DNA of 64,000 nucleotides from positions 233,995,102 through 234,059,101 of the forward strand of contig NC_086019.1 of NCBI RefSeq assembly GCF_036323735.1. The letters are read 5' to 3'. Origin of the DNA: Rattus norvegicus (lineage: Eukaryota > Chordata > Mammalia > Rodentia > Muridae). Shown here piece by piece: positions 46,931-57,689 of the stretch. Position numbers and translations under genes: made by a program. Each line of letters starts with the position of its first letter. Positions within the stretch are counted from its first letter, which is position 1. Under the pieces are notes generated by a model. That model worked only from the letters and a program-made list of their open reading frames with translations. It was not told the origin of the DNA and did not search any database.

Positions 46931-46945
46931 AAAAATGGGGTTCAG

Positions 46946-48272
46946 AGCTAAACAAAGAATTCACAGCTGAGGAATGCCGAATGGCTGAGAAACACCTAAA
47001 GAAATGTTCAACATCTTTAGTCATAAGGGAAATGCAAATCAAAACAACCCTGAGATTTCACCTCACACCAGTGAGAATGGCTAAGATCAAAAACTCAGGT
47101 GACAGCAGATGCTGGCGAGGATGTGGAGAAAGAGGAACACTCCTCCATTGTTGGTGGGATTGCACACTGGTACAACCATTCTGGAAATCAGTCTGGAGGT
47201 TCCTCAGAAAATTGGACATTGAACTGCCTGAGGATCCAGCTATACCTCTCTTGGGCATATACCCAAAAGATGCCTCAACATATAAAAGAGACACGTGCTC
47301 CACTATGTTCATTGCAGCCTTATTTATAATAGCCAGAAACTGGAAAGAACCCAGATGCCCTTCAACAGAGGAATGGATACAGAAAATGTGGTACATCTAC
47401 ACAATGGAATATTACTCAGCTATCAAAAACAACGAGTTTATGAAATTCGTAGGCAAATGGTTGGAACTGGAAAATATCATCCTGAGTGAGCTAACCCAAT
47501 CACAGAAAGACATACATGGTATGCACTCATTGATAAGTGGCTATTAGCCCAAATGCTTGAATTACCCTAGATCCCTAGAACAAACGAAACTCAAGACGGA
47601 TGATCAAAATGTGAATGCTTCACTCCTTCTTTAAATGAGGAAAAAGAATACCCTTGGCAGGGAAGGGAGAGGCAAAGATTAAAACAGAGACTGAAGGAAC
47701 ACCCATTCAGAGCCTGCCCCACATGTGGCCCATACATATACAGCCACCCAATTAGACAAGATGGATGAAGCAAAGAAGTGCAGACCGACAGGAGCCGGAT
47801 GTAGATCGCTCCTGAGAGACACAGCCAGAATACAGCAAATACAGAGGCGAATGCCAGCAGCAAACCACTGAACTGAGAATAGGTCCCCTGTTGAAGGAAT
47901 CAGAGAAAGAACTGGAAGAGCTTGAAGGGGCTCGAGACCCCAAAAGTACAACCATGCCAAGCAACCAGAGCTTCCAGGGACTAAGCCACTACCTAAAGAC
48001 TATACATGGACTGACCCTGGACTCTGACCCCATAGGTAGCAATGAATATCCTAGTAAGAGCACCAGTGGAGAGGGAAGCCCTGGGTCCTGCTAGGACTGA
48101 ATCCCCAGTGAACTGGTCTGTGGGGGGAGGGCGGCAATGGTGGGAGGGTTGGGAGGGGAACACCCATAAGGAAGGGGAGGGGGGAGGGGGATGTTTGCCC
48201 AGAAAACGGGAAACGGAATAACACTCGAAATGTATATAAGAAATACTCAAGTTAATAAAAAAAAAAAAAAAA
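46946..48272 (+). pseudogene. Outer L1, resumed: ORF2 3' end, 3' UTR and poly(A)
   Basis: From 'agctaaacaaagaattcac' the outer element continues where it was interrupted. The frame 46981-47547 encodes the intact C-terminal ORF2 part (188 codons), including the Cys-rich segment WRGCGERGTLLHCWWDC and the end HSLISGY. The 3' UTR (47548-48255) carries its own G-rich tract (48121-48190). It ends 'caagttaataaaaaa' with an A-tail up to 48272. About 18-20 differences separate it from the inner L1 over 1.3 kb (hand count), so both belong to a young lineage. Confidence 0.94.
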
Positions 48273-48321
48273 GAAATGCAAACATGAACAACCACAACTG
48301 CCTTATAATGAAATTTAAAAG

Positions 48322-48647
48322 TAGCATGATGGTTCGTATGTGCTCAGCCCAGGGAATGCAGTATTAGAGCGTGTGGCCCTGTTGGAGTAGGTGTGTCACT
48401 GTGGGTGTGGGCTTTAAGACCCTCATCCCAGCTGCTTGGAAGCCAGTATTCTGCTAGCAGCCTTCAGATGAAGATGTAGAACTCAGTTCCTCCTGCACCA
48501 TACCTGCCTGGAAGCTGCCATGTTCCCACCTTGGTGATGATGGACTGAACCTCTGAACCTGTAAGCCAGCCCCAATTAAATATTGTCCTTATAAGAGTTG
48601 CCTTGGTAATGGTGTCTGTTCACAGCAGTAAAACCCTGACTAAGACA
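48322..48647 (+). mobile_element. Rodent non-autonomous repeat (URR1-like, tentative), second copy
   Basis: Same family as 8955-9361: 'gcgtgtggccctgttgg', 'gtgtgtcactgtgggtg', 'tgaagatgtagaactcag', 'gctgccatgttcccacc', 'ctgtaagccagccccaatt', 'ataagagttgccttggtaa' and 'cacagcagtaaaaccctg', then 'actaagacaa'. It lies within the ancient L1. Confidence 0.65.
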
Positions 48648-48660
48648 AGTAGTAAGTAAA

Positions 48661-48835
48661 AGTTACATTTTTTTTTCTTTTTAAATGTTATTTTTGCTCT
48701 TCTGAGTCCCTTGCACTTCCTTTGAATTGTAGGATCTAGTTTTCAGTTTCTCTAAAAAATAAGGCCAGGCTAAATTTGATAATGGGTGTGCTGAGTCTGT
48801 AGGGCAATTTGAGAGGCATCACCTTCTGTCCCAGT
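48661..48835 (-). repeat. Ancient L1, antisense, block 3
   Basis: L1 complement landmarks: 'ttgcacttcctttgaattg', 'aggatctagttttcag', 'aaaataaggccaggc', 'ctgagtctgtagggcaat'. It continues the ancient element of 37.2-38.65 kb on the other side of the young L1 nest. Confidence 0.65.
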
Positions 48836-48837
48836 TT

Positions 48838-49125
48838 TTTTTTCCTGTTTCTGAGACAAAGGCAGAGTTACGGGTTTATGGTGCCTGATGATTCACATCC
48901 AGGCAGGGAAGTCAGTAAGTGGCAGCTTGATGCTGCCTCTCACATCACATGCATAACCAGAGAGCAGGCAGGGTTGGGGGCTGGGTTTGCATGCTTTCTT
49001 TCTTCACATATACGTAAGTTCAGGACCCAATCTTGGACATGGTGCCAGGCACACTGGGTTGGTCCTCAAAGGCCCATGTGTCAAAGGATGCCCTGACATG
49101 TGTCCCAGGAGACAGTAGAGTCATG
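48838..49125. repeat. Possible rodent interspersed repeat within the ancient L1
   Basis: Features a T-run, 'ctgagacaaaggcagagtt', 'ggtttatggtgcctgatga', 'aggacccaatcttggacat', 'ggtgccaggcacactgg' and 'cctgacatgtgtcccagg'. It interrupts the L1 blocks and resembles a common rodent repeat I cannot name. Low certainty. Confidence 0.35.
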
Positions 49126-49129
49126 TAAC

Positions 49130-50331
49130 CAACACAGCATCTTCAAATGTTAAATCTTCCGAAGTGTAGCCAAGTGCCTTAAATTTAATTGCATCTTTTA
49201 ATTATCTTTCAGTAAAGTTTTATACTACCCAGAGTACAAGTTTAATAGTTCTTTTTTTTTTTAAATTCCTATGCTATGCTCTTTGATGTTACTGTAAATA
49301 GACTTTCATAGTCTCGTTTTCTGAATTATTCATTGACCTTGTGCTGAGATACTAGGTTTGTTTAGGTTTTTGTTTTGTTTTGTTTTGTTGGTTTTGTTTT
49401 TGTTTTATTTTGGTTTTTTTTTTTCCCATCACAATGAGATTCTGACAACTTGCTGAACCTACCCAACATTTCTGTTTGTTTTTAGAGGGTGTTTTCAAGT
49501 TTTCTTTATACACACTGGGTCGTATACCAGCACTTTTTTATTATCTGTTGTCTTCTACTTTGTTTTTTTTTATTTAAATGCCCCCAATAAACATTCTAAG
49601 TGTCAGATTTGTGAGAATCGATAACCACCTATGTCCTAACCCTGCTTGTGAGGAAGCATTGAGGATTTTCTCTTTAAGGAGGACAACAGATCTAGAGTAG
49701 CATGGGTGACCCTTTCTGAATGAGGCTGCTCCCTGATTCATGTGGTGATGGTGGTGTTTTGTTTTGTTTTTTGCCTTTTAATCACCAGGAGGGTTTGGGT
49801 AGGGGCTTTTCCAACAGCTGTTGAAACAATCCTTGTTAAAGGTCTTTCTTTCACCTATATTTACATTTTACTAATTGATGTTCTGACACCAAATCAGTCT
49901 CATATTCCTGAGATAAATCCTACTTGGTTACAGTGTCTAATCTTTTTCATATCTTAGCCATGAATATAATCTTTACCATGGGTTACTTGATCTGGCTGGT
50001 TAAATTTTGCGGTTTGTATATACATTTATTAAGAATGTTGCTTATTAGTTTTCTCACTGTCTTTTCTCAGAATTTTTTTTTATCTGACTTGTTAGCAGTA
50101 TTATACTGACAGCTGAAATGAGGAGAAAGGCATCCTCTCCTCTTCTGTTTTCTGGGAGACCTTGAGAACTGTCACTATGAATTCTTTACTGTTTGGTAAA
50201 ATTCACTAGTAAAGCCATCTGGTCCTGTGCTTTTCTGTATGCATAGTTCCCATGAGTACTATAGCATAGTCACTATTACTTAATATTTTTGCTTTTTTTA
50301 CAGGTCTACTTTGATTTTCTACTGCCTTCCA
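49130..50331 (-). repeat. Ancient L1, antisense, block 4 (RT region)
   Basis: Complement of L1 ORF2: 'cttttaattatctttcag', 'gataaatcctacttggtta', 'ctgacttgttagcagtatt'-like sequence, 'ggtaaaattcactagtaaag' and 'ccatctggtcctgtgcttt'. The last two match the complement of the RT region. TTTTG-rich expansion at 49365-49425. Frames are destroyed. Confidence 0.7.
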
Positions 50332-50695
50332 TGCTGGTTGGTTTTTGTCAACCTGACATAAGCCATGGTCATCTGGGAAGAAGAGACTTTAATTCAGAAG
50401 ATGCCTCCATCAAATTGGCCTGTAGGCCAAGTCTGTGTATTATCTTGATTAGTGATTGATATGGGAAGGTCCAGCCCACTATTAGGAAATAGTCCCGAGT
50501 TATACAATAAAGCAGCATGAGCAAGTCATGAAGAACAAGCCAGTAAGCATCATTTCTCCATGACCTCTACTTTAGTTCCTGCCTCCAGGTTCCTGCTTGA
50601 GTTCCTGTCCTGAATTCCCTCACTGATGGGCTGGATGGGGGTGTATAAACCAAATAAATCCTTTCTTCCCCAAGATGCTTTTGGTTGTGGTTTTA
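50332..50695 (+). mobile_element. Rodent interspersed repeat, second copy of the 12457-13057 family
   Basis: Shared order: 'gctggttggtttttgtc', 'gatgcctccatcaaattgg', 'ctgtaggccaagtctgtg', 'gattagtgattgatatgg', 'gagcaagtcatgaagaac', 'ctccaggttcctgcttgag', 'ccaaataaatcctttcttcc' and 'cttttggttgtggtttta'. It inserted into the ancient L1, since antisense L1 sequence continues on both sides. Confidence 0.65.
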
Positions 50696-50699
50696 TCAA

Positions 50700-51950
50700 A
50701 GCCACACATTTCCTGAGTTCCTCTTGGCTTACATTTTCTAGGTCTTTATCTAATTCACATTGCTAAATTTGTTGCCAGTTGTTAATGTTGTTCATAAAGG
50801 TTTATAGTACCTCTTCATATTCTTCTCATTTCTATGCGGCTACCAGCTACATCCCTTCTTCTAGTTTGGTTTTAGGATTGTGCGTATCCTCTCAGTTTCT
50901 CAGTTTCATTAACAGTTTGGTTTTTCAAGTAATTTGCTATTTTCTTAATCATTTGTCTGTTCTCCACTTTATTAATTTGTATTTGAGGTTTTGTTACATT
51001 TCTATTTATTGTATGCTTTGTGTTTTCTACTTCCAAACTTTTACAGAGGAAAACTAAGTCACTGATTAGAGAAATATTTCTTTTGTATTTTAAATAATAA
51101 ATTTGGCTTTCTCCTCCTGTATCATTTAAGCTGACTCTTAAGTTTTGCTGTGTTATATGTAAATCTTTATCTCAGCACTTTATTTTGTTGATTATTCTTT
51201 GACCTGTTAGCTATTGAGTTGTGTGCCTATAAGTCACTTAAATGCAATGCATTAGTTATTAGTTCCACATCTCATTTCATTGTAGATAGAGTATATTACA
51301 TACATGGTTACACACATACAAACATACATACAAACCTGCGTACATGCATGCATACATATATACATACATACATGCATACATAGGCTTTATAGTCTTTATA
51401 ACTTATTGATTCTTTTTTTCTTATGCAACAACATATGGTATAGCTGGAGAATGTCTCATGTGTCCTTGCTTTTCCAGTTGTCAGGGGCAGGAACTGTAGA
51501 CATCTATCAGCTATCATTTGTATAAGCTCGACTCAGCTCTTCTCAGACCATCTGCCTTATTGTTCCTTCTGCTATTGAAATTGAAGCATTGAAGTCTTCC
51601 AACTATTATTGCTGAGTCTCTGACTTCATTTTTAAAATTTTTCCTTCATTTCAGTTTTTGTTCATACACTCTATACTTGGCTCTATACTTGAGTATGTGT
51701 AGCTCCCCAGTGGAACACCCACCCCCTTTAGCACGACATTTTTCCCTTCACCTTCAGTAAGATTTTTGTACAAAAGTCTGTTTCCCCTGATATAAATGTT
51801 CCAACTTTCTTAAGGAAGACTGTGTCCCATCCTTTTACTTTCAAAGTGTTTACGTCTTTGAACATAAAGTAGGTTTCTTGCAGGCAATATGCTATAGAAT
51901 ATGGTCATTTCATTGGAAACTCTGCTTTTTATAGAATTTTTCAATGACCG
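50700..51950 (-). repeat. Ancient L1, antisense, block 5 (endonuclease/ORF2 5' region)
   Basis: Landmarks in the expected order: 'cattaacagtttggttttt', 'tttgacctgttagctattg', 'atggtatagctggagaatg', 'attgaagcattgaagtcttcc', 'aactattattgctgag', 'gtaggtttcttgcaggcaa' and 'tatgctatagaatatgg'. It contains a (CATA)n microsatellite at 51310-51383. Confidence 0.7.
51310..51383. repeat. (CATA)n/(CATG)n tetranucleotide repeat
   Basis: Imperfect CATA/TACA units, including 'catgcatgcatacatata'. Tyr/Met/Cys/Val repeats in the minus frame are artefacts. Confidence 0.92.
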
Positions 51951-52009
51951 AGACTGTGCAAGACTGCTGGCACAGTCATAGTTGCAACTGGCATTTTGCT
52001 TTTCTGTTT

Positions 52010-52345
52010 TTCATGTGTATCCATTTGCTAAGGCTACCTTAAAAAATACCATAAAATTGGTGACTGAAATGATAAAAACTTGTTGTCTCACAGTTTTGGA
52101 GACTAGATGTTCAAGATCAACATGTCAGTAGGTTTGGAGAAATCTGACGGCTATAATCGAAGCAGCTGACCCAGAATTCTGTCCTTGGTCTGAAAGTGGC
52201 TGTGTCCCTAATCCTGATCACATCATCTTCCTTCTGTCTGAATCTGTGTCTAAATTCACATTCCTTGTAAGGACACCTGACATATTGGATTAAGGCCAAC
52301 CATGACTTTGATGACCTCATTTTAAAGTAAATATCTCTGCAAAAA
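52010..52345 (+). repeat. Ancient mammalian interspersed repeat (family unnamed)
   Basis: The sequence follows a common old repeat: 'ttgctaaggctaccttaa', 'ataccataaaattggtgac', 'cacagttttggagactag', 'gatgttcaagatcaacatg', 'ccttgtaaggacacctgac', 'atattggattaaggccaac' and 'gatgacctcattttaaag'. I recognise the pattern but cannot assign the class. It separates two blocks of the ancient L1. Confidence 0.5.
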
Positions 52346-52471
52346 TAAAAAAAATCCTGGCTCCAGATTGTCATGTATGAGGCATTGGGACTCAGAATTA
52401 TAACACAGGAATTTGAGAAGAAACACAGCATAATACATAATGATCTGTTTCAAGCATTTCTTTCTTTCTAT

Positions 52472-52513
52472 TTCTTCCTTCCTTCCTTCCTTCCTACCTT
52501 CCTTCCTTCCTTC
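52472..52513. repeat. (CTTC)n tetranucleotide repeat
   Basis: TTCC units with one 'tacc' interruption. The Phe/Leu/Pro run in the plus frame is an artefact. Confidence 0.92.
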
Positions 52514-53099
52514 ATTTTCTGCTTCTCTTTCTTTAAGGAATCCTTTCTAACATCGCTACCTGATGATGTTTGAATTCTTTGCATAGCCATCCCTCTATGA
52601 TTACCATATCCAGCATAATTTTTCAGGCCCCATTTTAGGTTGTGCTAGCATTCTCCCAACGTTTGGAAGTCAACTGCTTCATTTTTGTGCTACCAGTGCC
52701 CTCTCTGCACACCACAGCCGCCTGTGTTGTAATGCAGTATGCTGCTGAGGTTATTTATGGAGTTCATGCCTTCTCTAGCTTCTGATGGAGGAAAGGTCTG
52801 CTCGCATGCTTGTGAAGCTCCTCTGCTTGTTTGACTCTTCTGGTCCTTTTCATCTGATCCTAAAGCTTTGGGTCACAGATACTGTCTTTATCAGCACAGT
52901 TTTGTTCCTCTCACCTCCCTTTCACTGTGATCAATCACATCCCTATAAGTTAGAGATTCTCATATGGGATAATTTGCATTCCATCTCACACAGCTGTTCT
53001 TAGGTGGGTTAAGACAAAATGAGAGGGCTTGGCATCTGTGCTGTCTCCGTAATTACTTAATTAACTCTCAGGGCTCTCTGATTTGTAACGAATGTTTAA

Positions 53100-53990
53100 A
53101 TGACTCCCTCTGGTTGCTCACGTTTATCCTGAAGAACATCCTTTACTATTCATTGCAAAGAATTCTAATAGGCACAAGTTCCCTCTGCTTTGTCCAGCAA
53201 TGTTGTGACTGTGCCTTCCAAAGATTTTGAAAGATGGTTGGTGTACATACATTTCTGGTTGACAGCTTTTGTTTTTCCTTCAGCCCTAAATGCTTCATTC
53301 CATTCTGTGTCCTTCATCAGCTCTGTTTTAGAGGCCGTTCTTGAACGTGATTGGTGTTATTTTGTCTTACAGCTTTTAAGGTTTCCTCTCTACCTCTGTC
53401 ATTAAAAGTCACTGTAAGTGGTGGCTGTGGAACCTTTGATATCACCCTTCCTAGGCCATGTTGAATTTCTTGAAAGTACATAGTACATGCATCCAATTGG
53501 AGGACTTTTCAGCCACTATTAGTTTTTGGCTCCTTCCCCTCATCCTCCCTCTAATGGCCCCTGACACATCTGTAAGTGCTCTCGGCAGTGGACCATGTTT
53601 CTTTAGGACTCTTCTCACTTCTCCCCGTTGATCCTGTCATTACTTTAGATTATATAGACTAAATCATTCTTATTTAGTCCTAATCCAGTTAGTCTAAAAT
53701 CTGATTTAGTCTAAATCAAATATGATTTACTGGGCAGTTCAGATCAGCTCTCCAGTCAGGACTAAATTTTTTATTTTAATTACTGTACTTTAACTCTAGA
53801 ACTTTTGTTTAGTTCATAGGTTATAATTTCTCTTCATTTTCATTCTTTTTGATTCTTTAGTTCTTTGTACCTTCCTTTATTTCAGTAAGCCTGGTTTTCA
53901 TTAGTTTTGAACATACTGACATAACTGCATTCACCTACTTAGTCTGACAGATTGTCTTACAGGCAGTTTCTAAAATCCAATTTCTCCACC
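53100..53990 (-). repeat. Ancient L1, antisense, block 6 (ORF1/5' UTR region)
   Basis: Weak but ordered similarity to the 5' region complement of old L1s: 'tcctttactattcattgcaa', 'tggttgacagcttttgttt', 'cattccattctgtgtcc', 'ttgaatttcttgaaag', 'ggacttttcagccactat' and 'cattctttttgattcttta'. A cluster of 'tttagtctaaat'-type short repeats occurs at 53643-53728. If correct, the ancient L1 runs from 37.24 kb to here. Confidence 0.5.
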
Positions 53991-55079
53991 ACACACCCCC
54001 CAATCCTGGATTATAATAATGATTTTTTAAAAAAATATCTCATTGGTTTTGTTGTTGAAAACCAAACTTTTAATACTAAAGCAACTCTAAGTACTGATTT
54101 CTCCTTTCCATGATTATTTACTAACATTCATTGTTTGTGAAGTAGCTTAGCTGGTATATCTTAACAGAATCTATTTCCCATGGTGTGAACTGTCTGGTGG
54201 CATCCTTAAGGGACTGTAGCCTTGGCCATAGGGTCAATCATCTGGAGTGCTTGAGTTTGGCAGGGCTCTATGTTCCCTTCTGATTGCTATAGAGTTAGGG
54301 TCACTGCAAAGGTTCACTAATTGCTGCTAATTACTTTTTCAAATAATGCCTCAGTGCATGAATTGCTTTGCAGTCTGATCTGTTGAAGTCTGTCTCAGTG
54401 AGGAACTCCTCATCTTCACAGTTTTTCCTTCTCCTGGCTGACCTGTGGTGCTGGTCGCTTCCACTGAGCCAACAGCATGCTCTTAACTGCTGTCACCAAA
54501 GTCCACTGTTCCCTGAGAAGAGCTTCCTATCCACATTGTTCTGAATCAACTCAGATGGTGGAATCTTACATGCTGTGAACAAATTTCTGAGCCATTCTCT
54601 GAATCCCAGAGCAAGACAATAATCCACCCCTCCTGCATAGTGATCTTGCTCTATGCGCACTGGGCAATGGCAGTAGCACCTTTCCCTATAGGTTTCCACT
54701 CCCAGTGTGCAATAGTCTCCCTATGAGAAAGCTGAGGTTAGGATGGTTGGAACTCTTGTCATCAACTTTCTGTTCCTTACTGAACCAGTGAAATTCTCAA
54801 TGGGGATCCTGGAAGAAAGAAGTCCTTGACATCTTGGCCACACTGACCTGGAAACTTGCCCCTGAAGAGGCAGCTAAGAGCGGTTGGAAAATGTTGGACA
54901 TTTATTTATCTTAGAGAAATTCAATAGTACTTGAGTGCTTTGTGGGAAAGAGTTTCCTTTGGAGTAGAGCTCCCAGCATGCTGAGGGAAGGGTGAAGGTC
55001 AGGAAGACTGGACTGGAGTTTGTTATAATCACTCACTGTTATCAGCAAGTCCTGATAGCTTTTTGCAGACTCAAAACAT
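53991..55079. other. Unassigned sequence
   Basis: No supported gene. It may include more of an ancient L1 5' end but I cannot demonstrate it. Confidence 0.35.
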
Positions 55080-55906
55080 AGAATATACTGGTTTAATATA
55101 CACACACTATGCAATGATTATCACATTAATCGATATATCTATCACCACCCCAGTTTTGAATTAGATTTCCAGAACCTGCTCACACTTACACATGGACACA
55201 TTGTACATCCTTTGGTGGATAGTATTCTCTTGCCCCATGCTCAGAAACCCTTACTCTGCTGCAATGTTATGAGTTAACTTATTTAAATTACATATGTGAA
55301 AGGGGTGACAGTTTTGCCTTTGACATGGCTTCTTCATTTAGCATAATAGTCCCTAGTCTCCTCCACGTTTTTCTCTGTGATTGAATGGGACCTGCTGCAC
55401 ACACTGTCAGTGATTCCTTGGCATCTCTCCATACCTTGACTACTGAGACTGAACAGTGGTAAACACAACAGCAGGTATTCTTTGATGTGATTGTATTTCC
55501 TTTGGTGATCTCCTCAGTAGTAGGATTGCTATACCATATGGTAGTTCTGACTTTAATGTTTTTGAGAAACTTCTGAATAGTTTTGCACAGGTACTGAACT
55601 AGCAAGGATCACTACAATGGTAGGTGAGGGCTTCCTCTCCCTACCTCCTTCCCAGTTTATAGGTGTGTCATCTTCCTTGGGGATGGGGGAGTTATTTCAA
55701 CTGGTGAAGTGATATGTCACTTTGTCTTGATTTGCCTTTGTCTAATGATCAGTGATTTTGAACATATTTTTATACATATATTGGTTATTTGTGTATCTTA
55801 ACTGGGAAAATGTCTATTCTAGCCATTTGCTACTTTTGATTTTGAAATATTCTTATTTACTTATTGACTAGGAGTAATTACATAGCTTTAAGAAGTAAAG
55901 TGTCAT
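55080..55906 (-). repeat. Second ancient L1, antisense 3' region
   Basis: L1 complement landmarks: 'ggcttcttcatttagcata', 'gattgctataccatatgg', 'tttttgagaaacttctgaa', 'aagtgatatgtcactttg', 'tgatttgcctttgtctaatg', 'gggaaaatgtctattctag' and 'ccatttgctacttttgat'. It is interrupted by the younger L1 at 55907; related sequence reappears at 60471. Confidence 0.7.
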
Positions 55907-56540
55907 CTCTGCACCCAAATCCCATGGGGGAGAGAGCTGAACTCCCAGAAGAGCAGACAATTCTGAGACCTCAGGAGAGACTGCCACATTTGCCCACTTC
56001 TGCTCACATTCCTCGTCCAAGAGGAAACTGCATAGTGCCTCTGGATACAGGAATACAGGAGCAGTCAGCAGCAGAAACCTGCTGATTTCTTCCTGCACCC
56101 TGAACTGAACTGGTCCCACGGCTTCCTGCACCCAAATCCTGTGGGGGAGAGAACTGGATGAACTCCTGAGAACTCAGAGGAGACAACTACTTTTTGCCCA
56201 CATTCCTGACCCAAGAGGAAACCACCTAGTGCCATCTGTGCCCTCTGGGCACAGGGACATAGGAGCAGTCAGAGGCAGGACCCTTCAGGTTTCTGCCTGT
56301 GCTGAGAGCTGAAAGCCAGTCACCAGGAACACCTACACACCTGACAGCAGAGGTAAGACCAACTCTTCCGCACCAAGCAACATACCTGGAGACTTCAGGT
56401 CACACAAACCCAGGAGCAGCTCTCTATTTCCAGATCTGGCTGAAAGAAAACAGGTCAACAGGAGCACTGACACACAGGCTTACAGGAGGGTCAATCCACT
56501 GTCAGAGTCAGCAAGATAAGCTAACACCAAAGGCAATCTA
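55907..56540 (+). promoter_or_regulatory. Third L1 5' UTR with two tandem promoter-like units
   Basis: Two units of about 215 bp begin 'ctgcacccaaatcccatgg' (55909) and 'ctgcacccaaatcctgtgg' (56126). Both continue with a 'gggagaga' block, 'cccacattcctg/ttgcccac' segments, 'aagaggaaac' and 'aggagcagtcag', then end. Tandem 5' UTR monomers are a feature of rodent L1 promoters. CpGs are mostly lost compared with the nested L1. Confidence 0.75.
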
Positions 56541-57580
56541 ATGGTGAGAGGCAAGCACAAGAACCTAAGCAACAGAAACCAAGACTACTTGGCGTCATCA
56601 GAGCCTAGTTCTCCCACCAAAGAAAATACTGGATATCCAAATACACCAGAAAAGCAAGATTTAACTTTAAAATCACATTTTACGATGATGATGGAGGACG
56701 TCAAGAAGGACATAATAACTCCCTTAAAGAAATACAGGACAACACAAGTAAACAAGTAGAAACCCTTAAAGAGGAAACACAAAAATCCCTTAAAGGAAAT
56801 ATGAAGACACAACCAAACAGGTGAAGGAATTGAAAATAGCCATCCAGGATTTAAAAATGGAAATAGAAACACTAAAGAAAGCACAAAGGTAGACAACCGT
56901 GGAGATAGAAAACCTAGGGAAGAAATTAGGAGTCATAGATGCAAGCATCACCAACAGAATACAAGAGATAGAAGGAGCAGAAGATACCATAGAAAACATC
57001 GACACATCCATCAAAGATAATGAAAAACACAAAAAGCTCCTAGCCCAAAACATCCGGGAAATCCAGGACACAATGAGAAGATCAAACCTAAGGATAATAG
57101 GTATAAAGGACAGTGAAGATTCCCAACTTAAAGGGCAAGTAAATATCTTCAACAAAATTGTAGAAGAAAACTTTTCTAACCTAAACAAAAAGATCCCATA
57201 AACAGACAAGAAGCCTACAGAACTCCAAATAGATTGGACCAGAAAATAATTCCTCCCATCACATAATAGTCAAAACACCAAATGCACAAAACAAAGAATA
57301 TTAAAAGCAGTAAGGGAAAAAAGGTAAAGTGACATATAAAGGCAGACCTATCAGAATTACACCAGACTTCTCATAAAAGATTATGAAAGCCAGAAGATCC
57401 TGGGCAGATGCCATACAGACCCTAAGAGAACACAAATGCCAGCCCAGGCTACTATATCCAGCAAAACTCTCAATAAGCATAGATGGAGAAACCAAGATAT
57501 TCCATGACAAAACCAAATTTACACAATATATTTCTACAAATTCAGTCTTACAAAGGATAATAGATGGAAAACTCCAATAG
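56541..57580 (+). pseudogene. L1 ORF1, broken
   Basis: The start MVRGKHKNLSNRNQDYLA matches the nested ORF1 N-terminus. Frame is lost at about 56728 (a base missing in 'aagaaatacaggac'), giving a TAG at 56757-56759. An in-phase piece resumes at 56899-57201 (RRSNLRIIGIKDSEDS), and another at 57383-57580 (LLYPAKLSISIDGETK). The coiled coil has no 66-bp duplication. At least three breaks by eye; not functional. Confidence 0.9.
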
Positions 57581-57689
57581 AAGGAGGAAAACTACACTTT
57601 AGAAAAAGCAAGAAAGTAATCTCCTTGCAACAAAACCAAAAGAAGAGACACACAAACATAATTCTACCTATAACAACATAAATAATAGG

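Larger units (their letters stand above)
40362..46945 (+). mobile_element. Nested full-length rat L1 with target-site duplication
   Basis: The element (40377-46930, 6554 bp) is bounded by aaaaatggggttcag at 40362-40376 and 46931-46945. That sequence is normally single in L1 ORF2, which shows this L1 jumped into the outer L1's ORF2. It has a 5' UTR, ORF1, a 59-bp spacer, ORF2, a 3' UTR with a G-rich tract and a short A-tail. It is a structurally complete LINE-1 of the young rat type. ORF1 is intact and ORF2 is not, so autonomous movement is not expected. Confidence 0.95.
38796..48287 (+). mobile_element. Composite young L1 insertion (outer element) with 15-bp target-site duplication
   Basis: The direct repeat gaaatgcaaacatga lies at 38796-38810 and 48273-48287. 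Everything between (38811-48272) was added by L1. The outer element is 5'-truncated and 5'-inverted (38811-39740 reversed, 39741-40376 direct), is interrupted by a complete second L1 (40377-46930), and resumes at 46946 through ORF2 3' end, 3' UTR and an A-tail. Without the inner element it is about 2.9 kb. The insertion site is a B1 that itself sits in an ancient L1. Confidence 0.95.
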
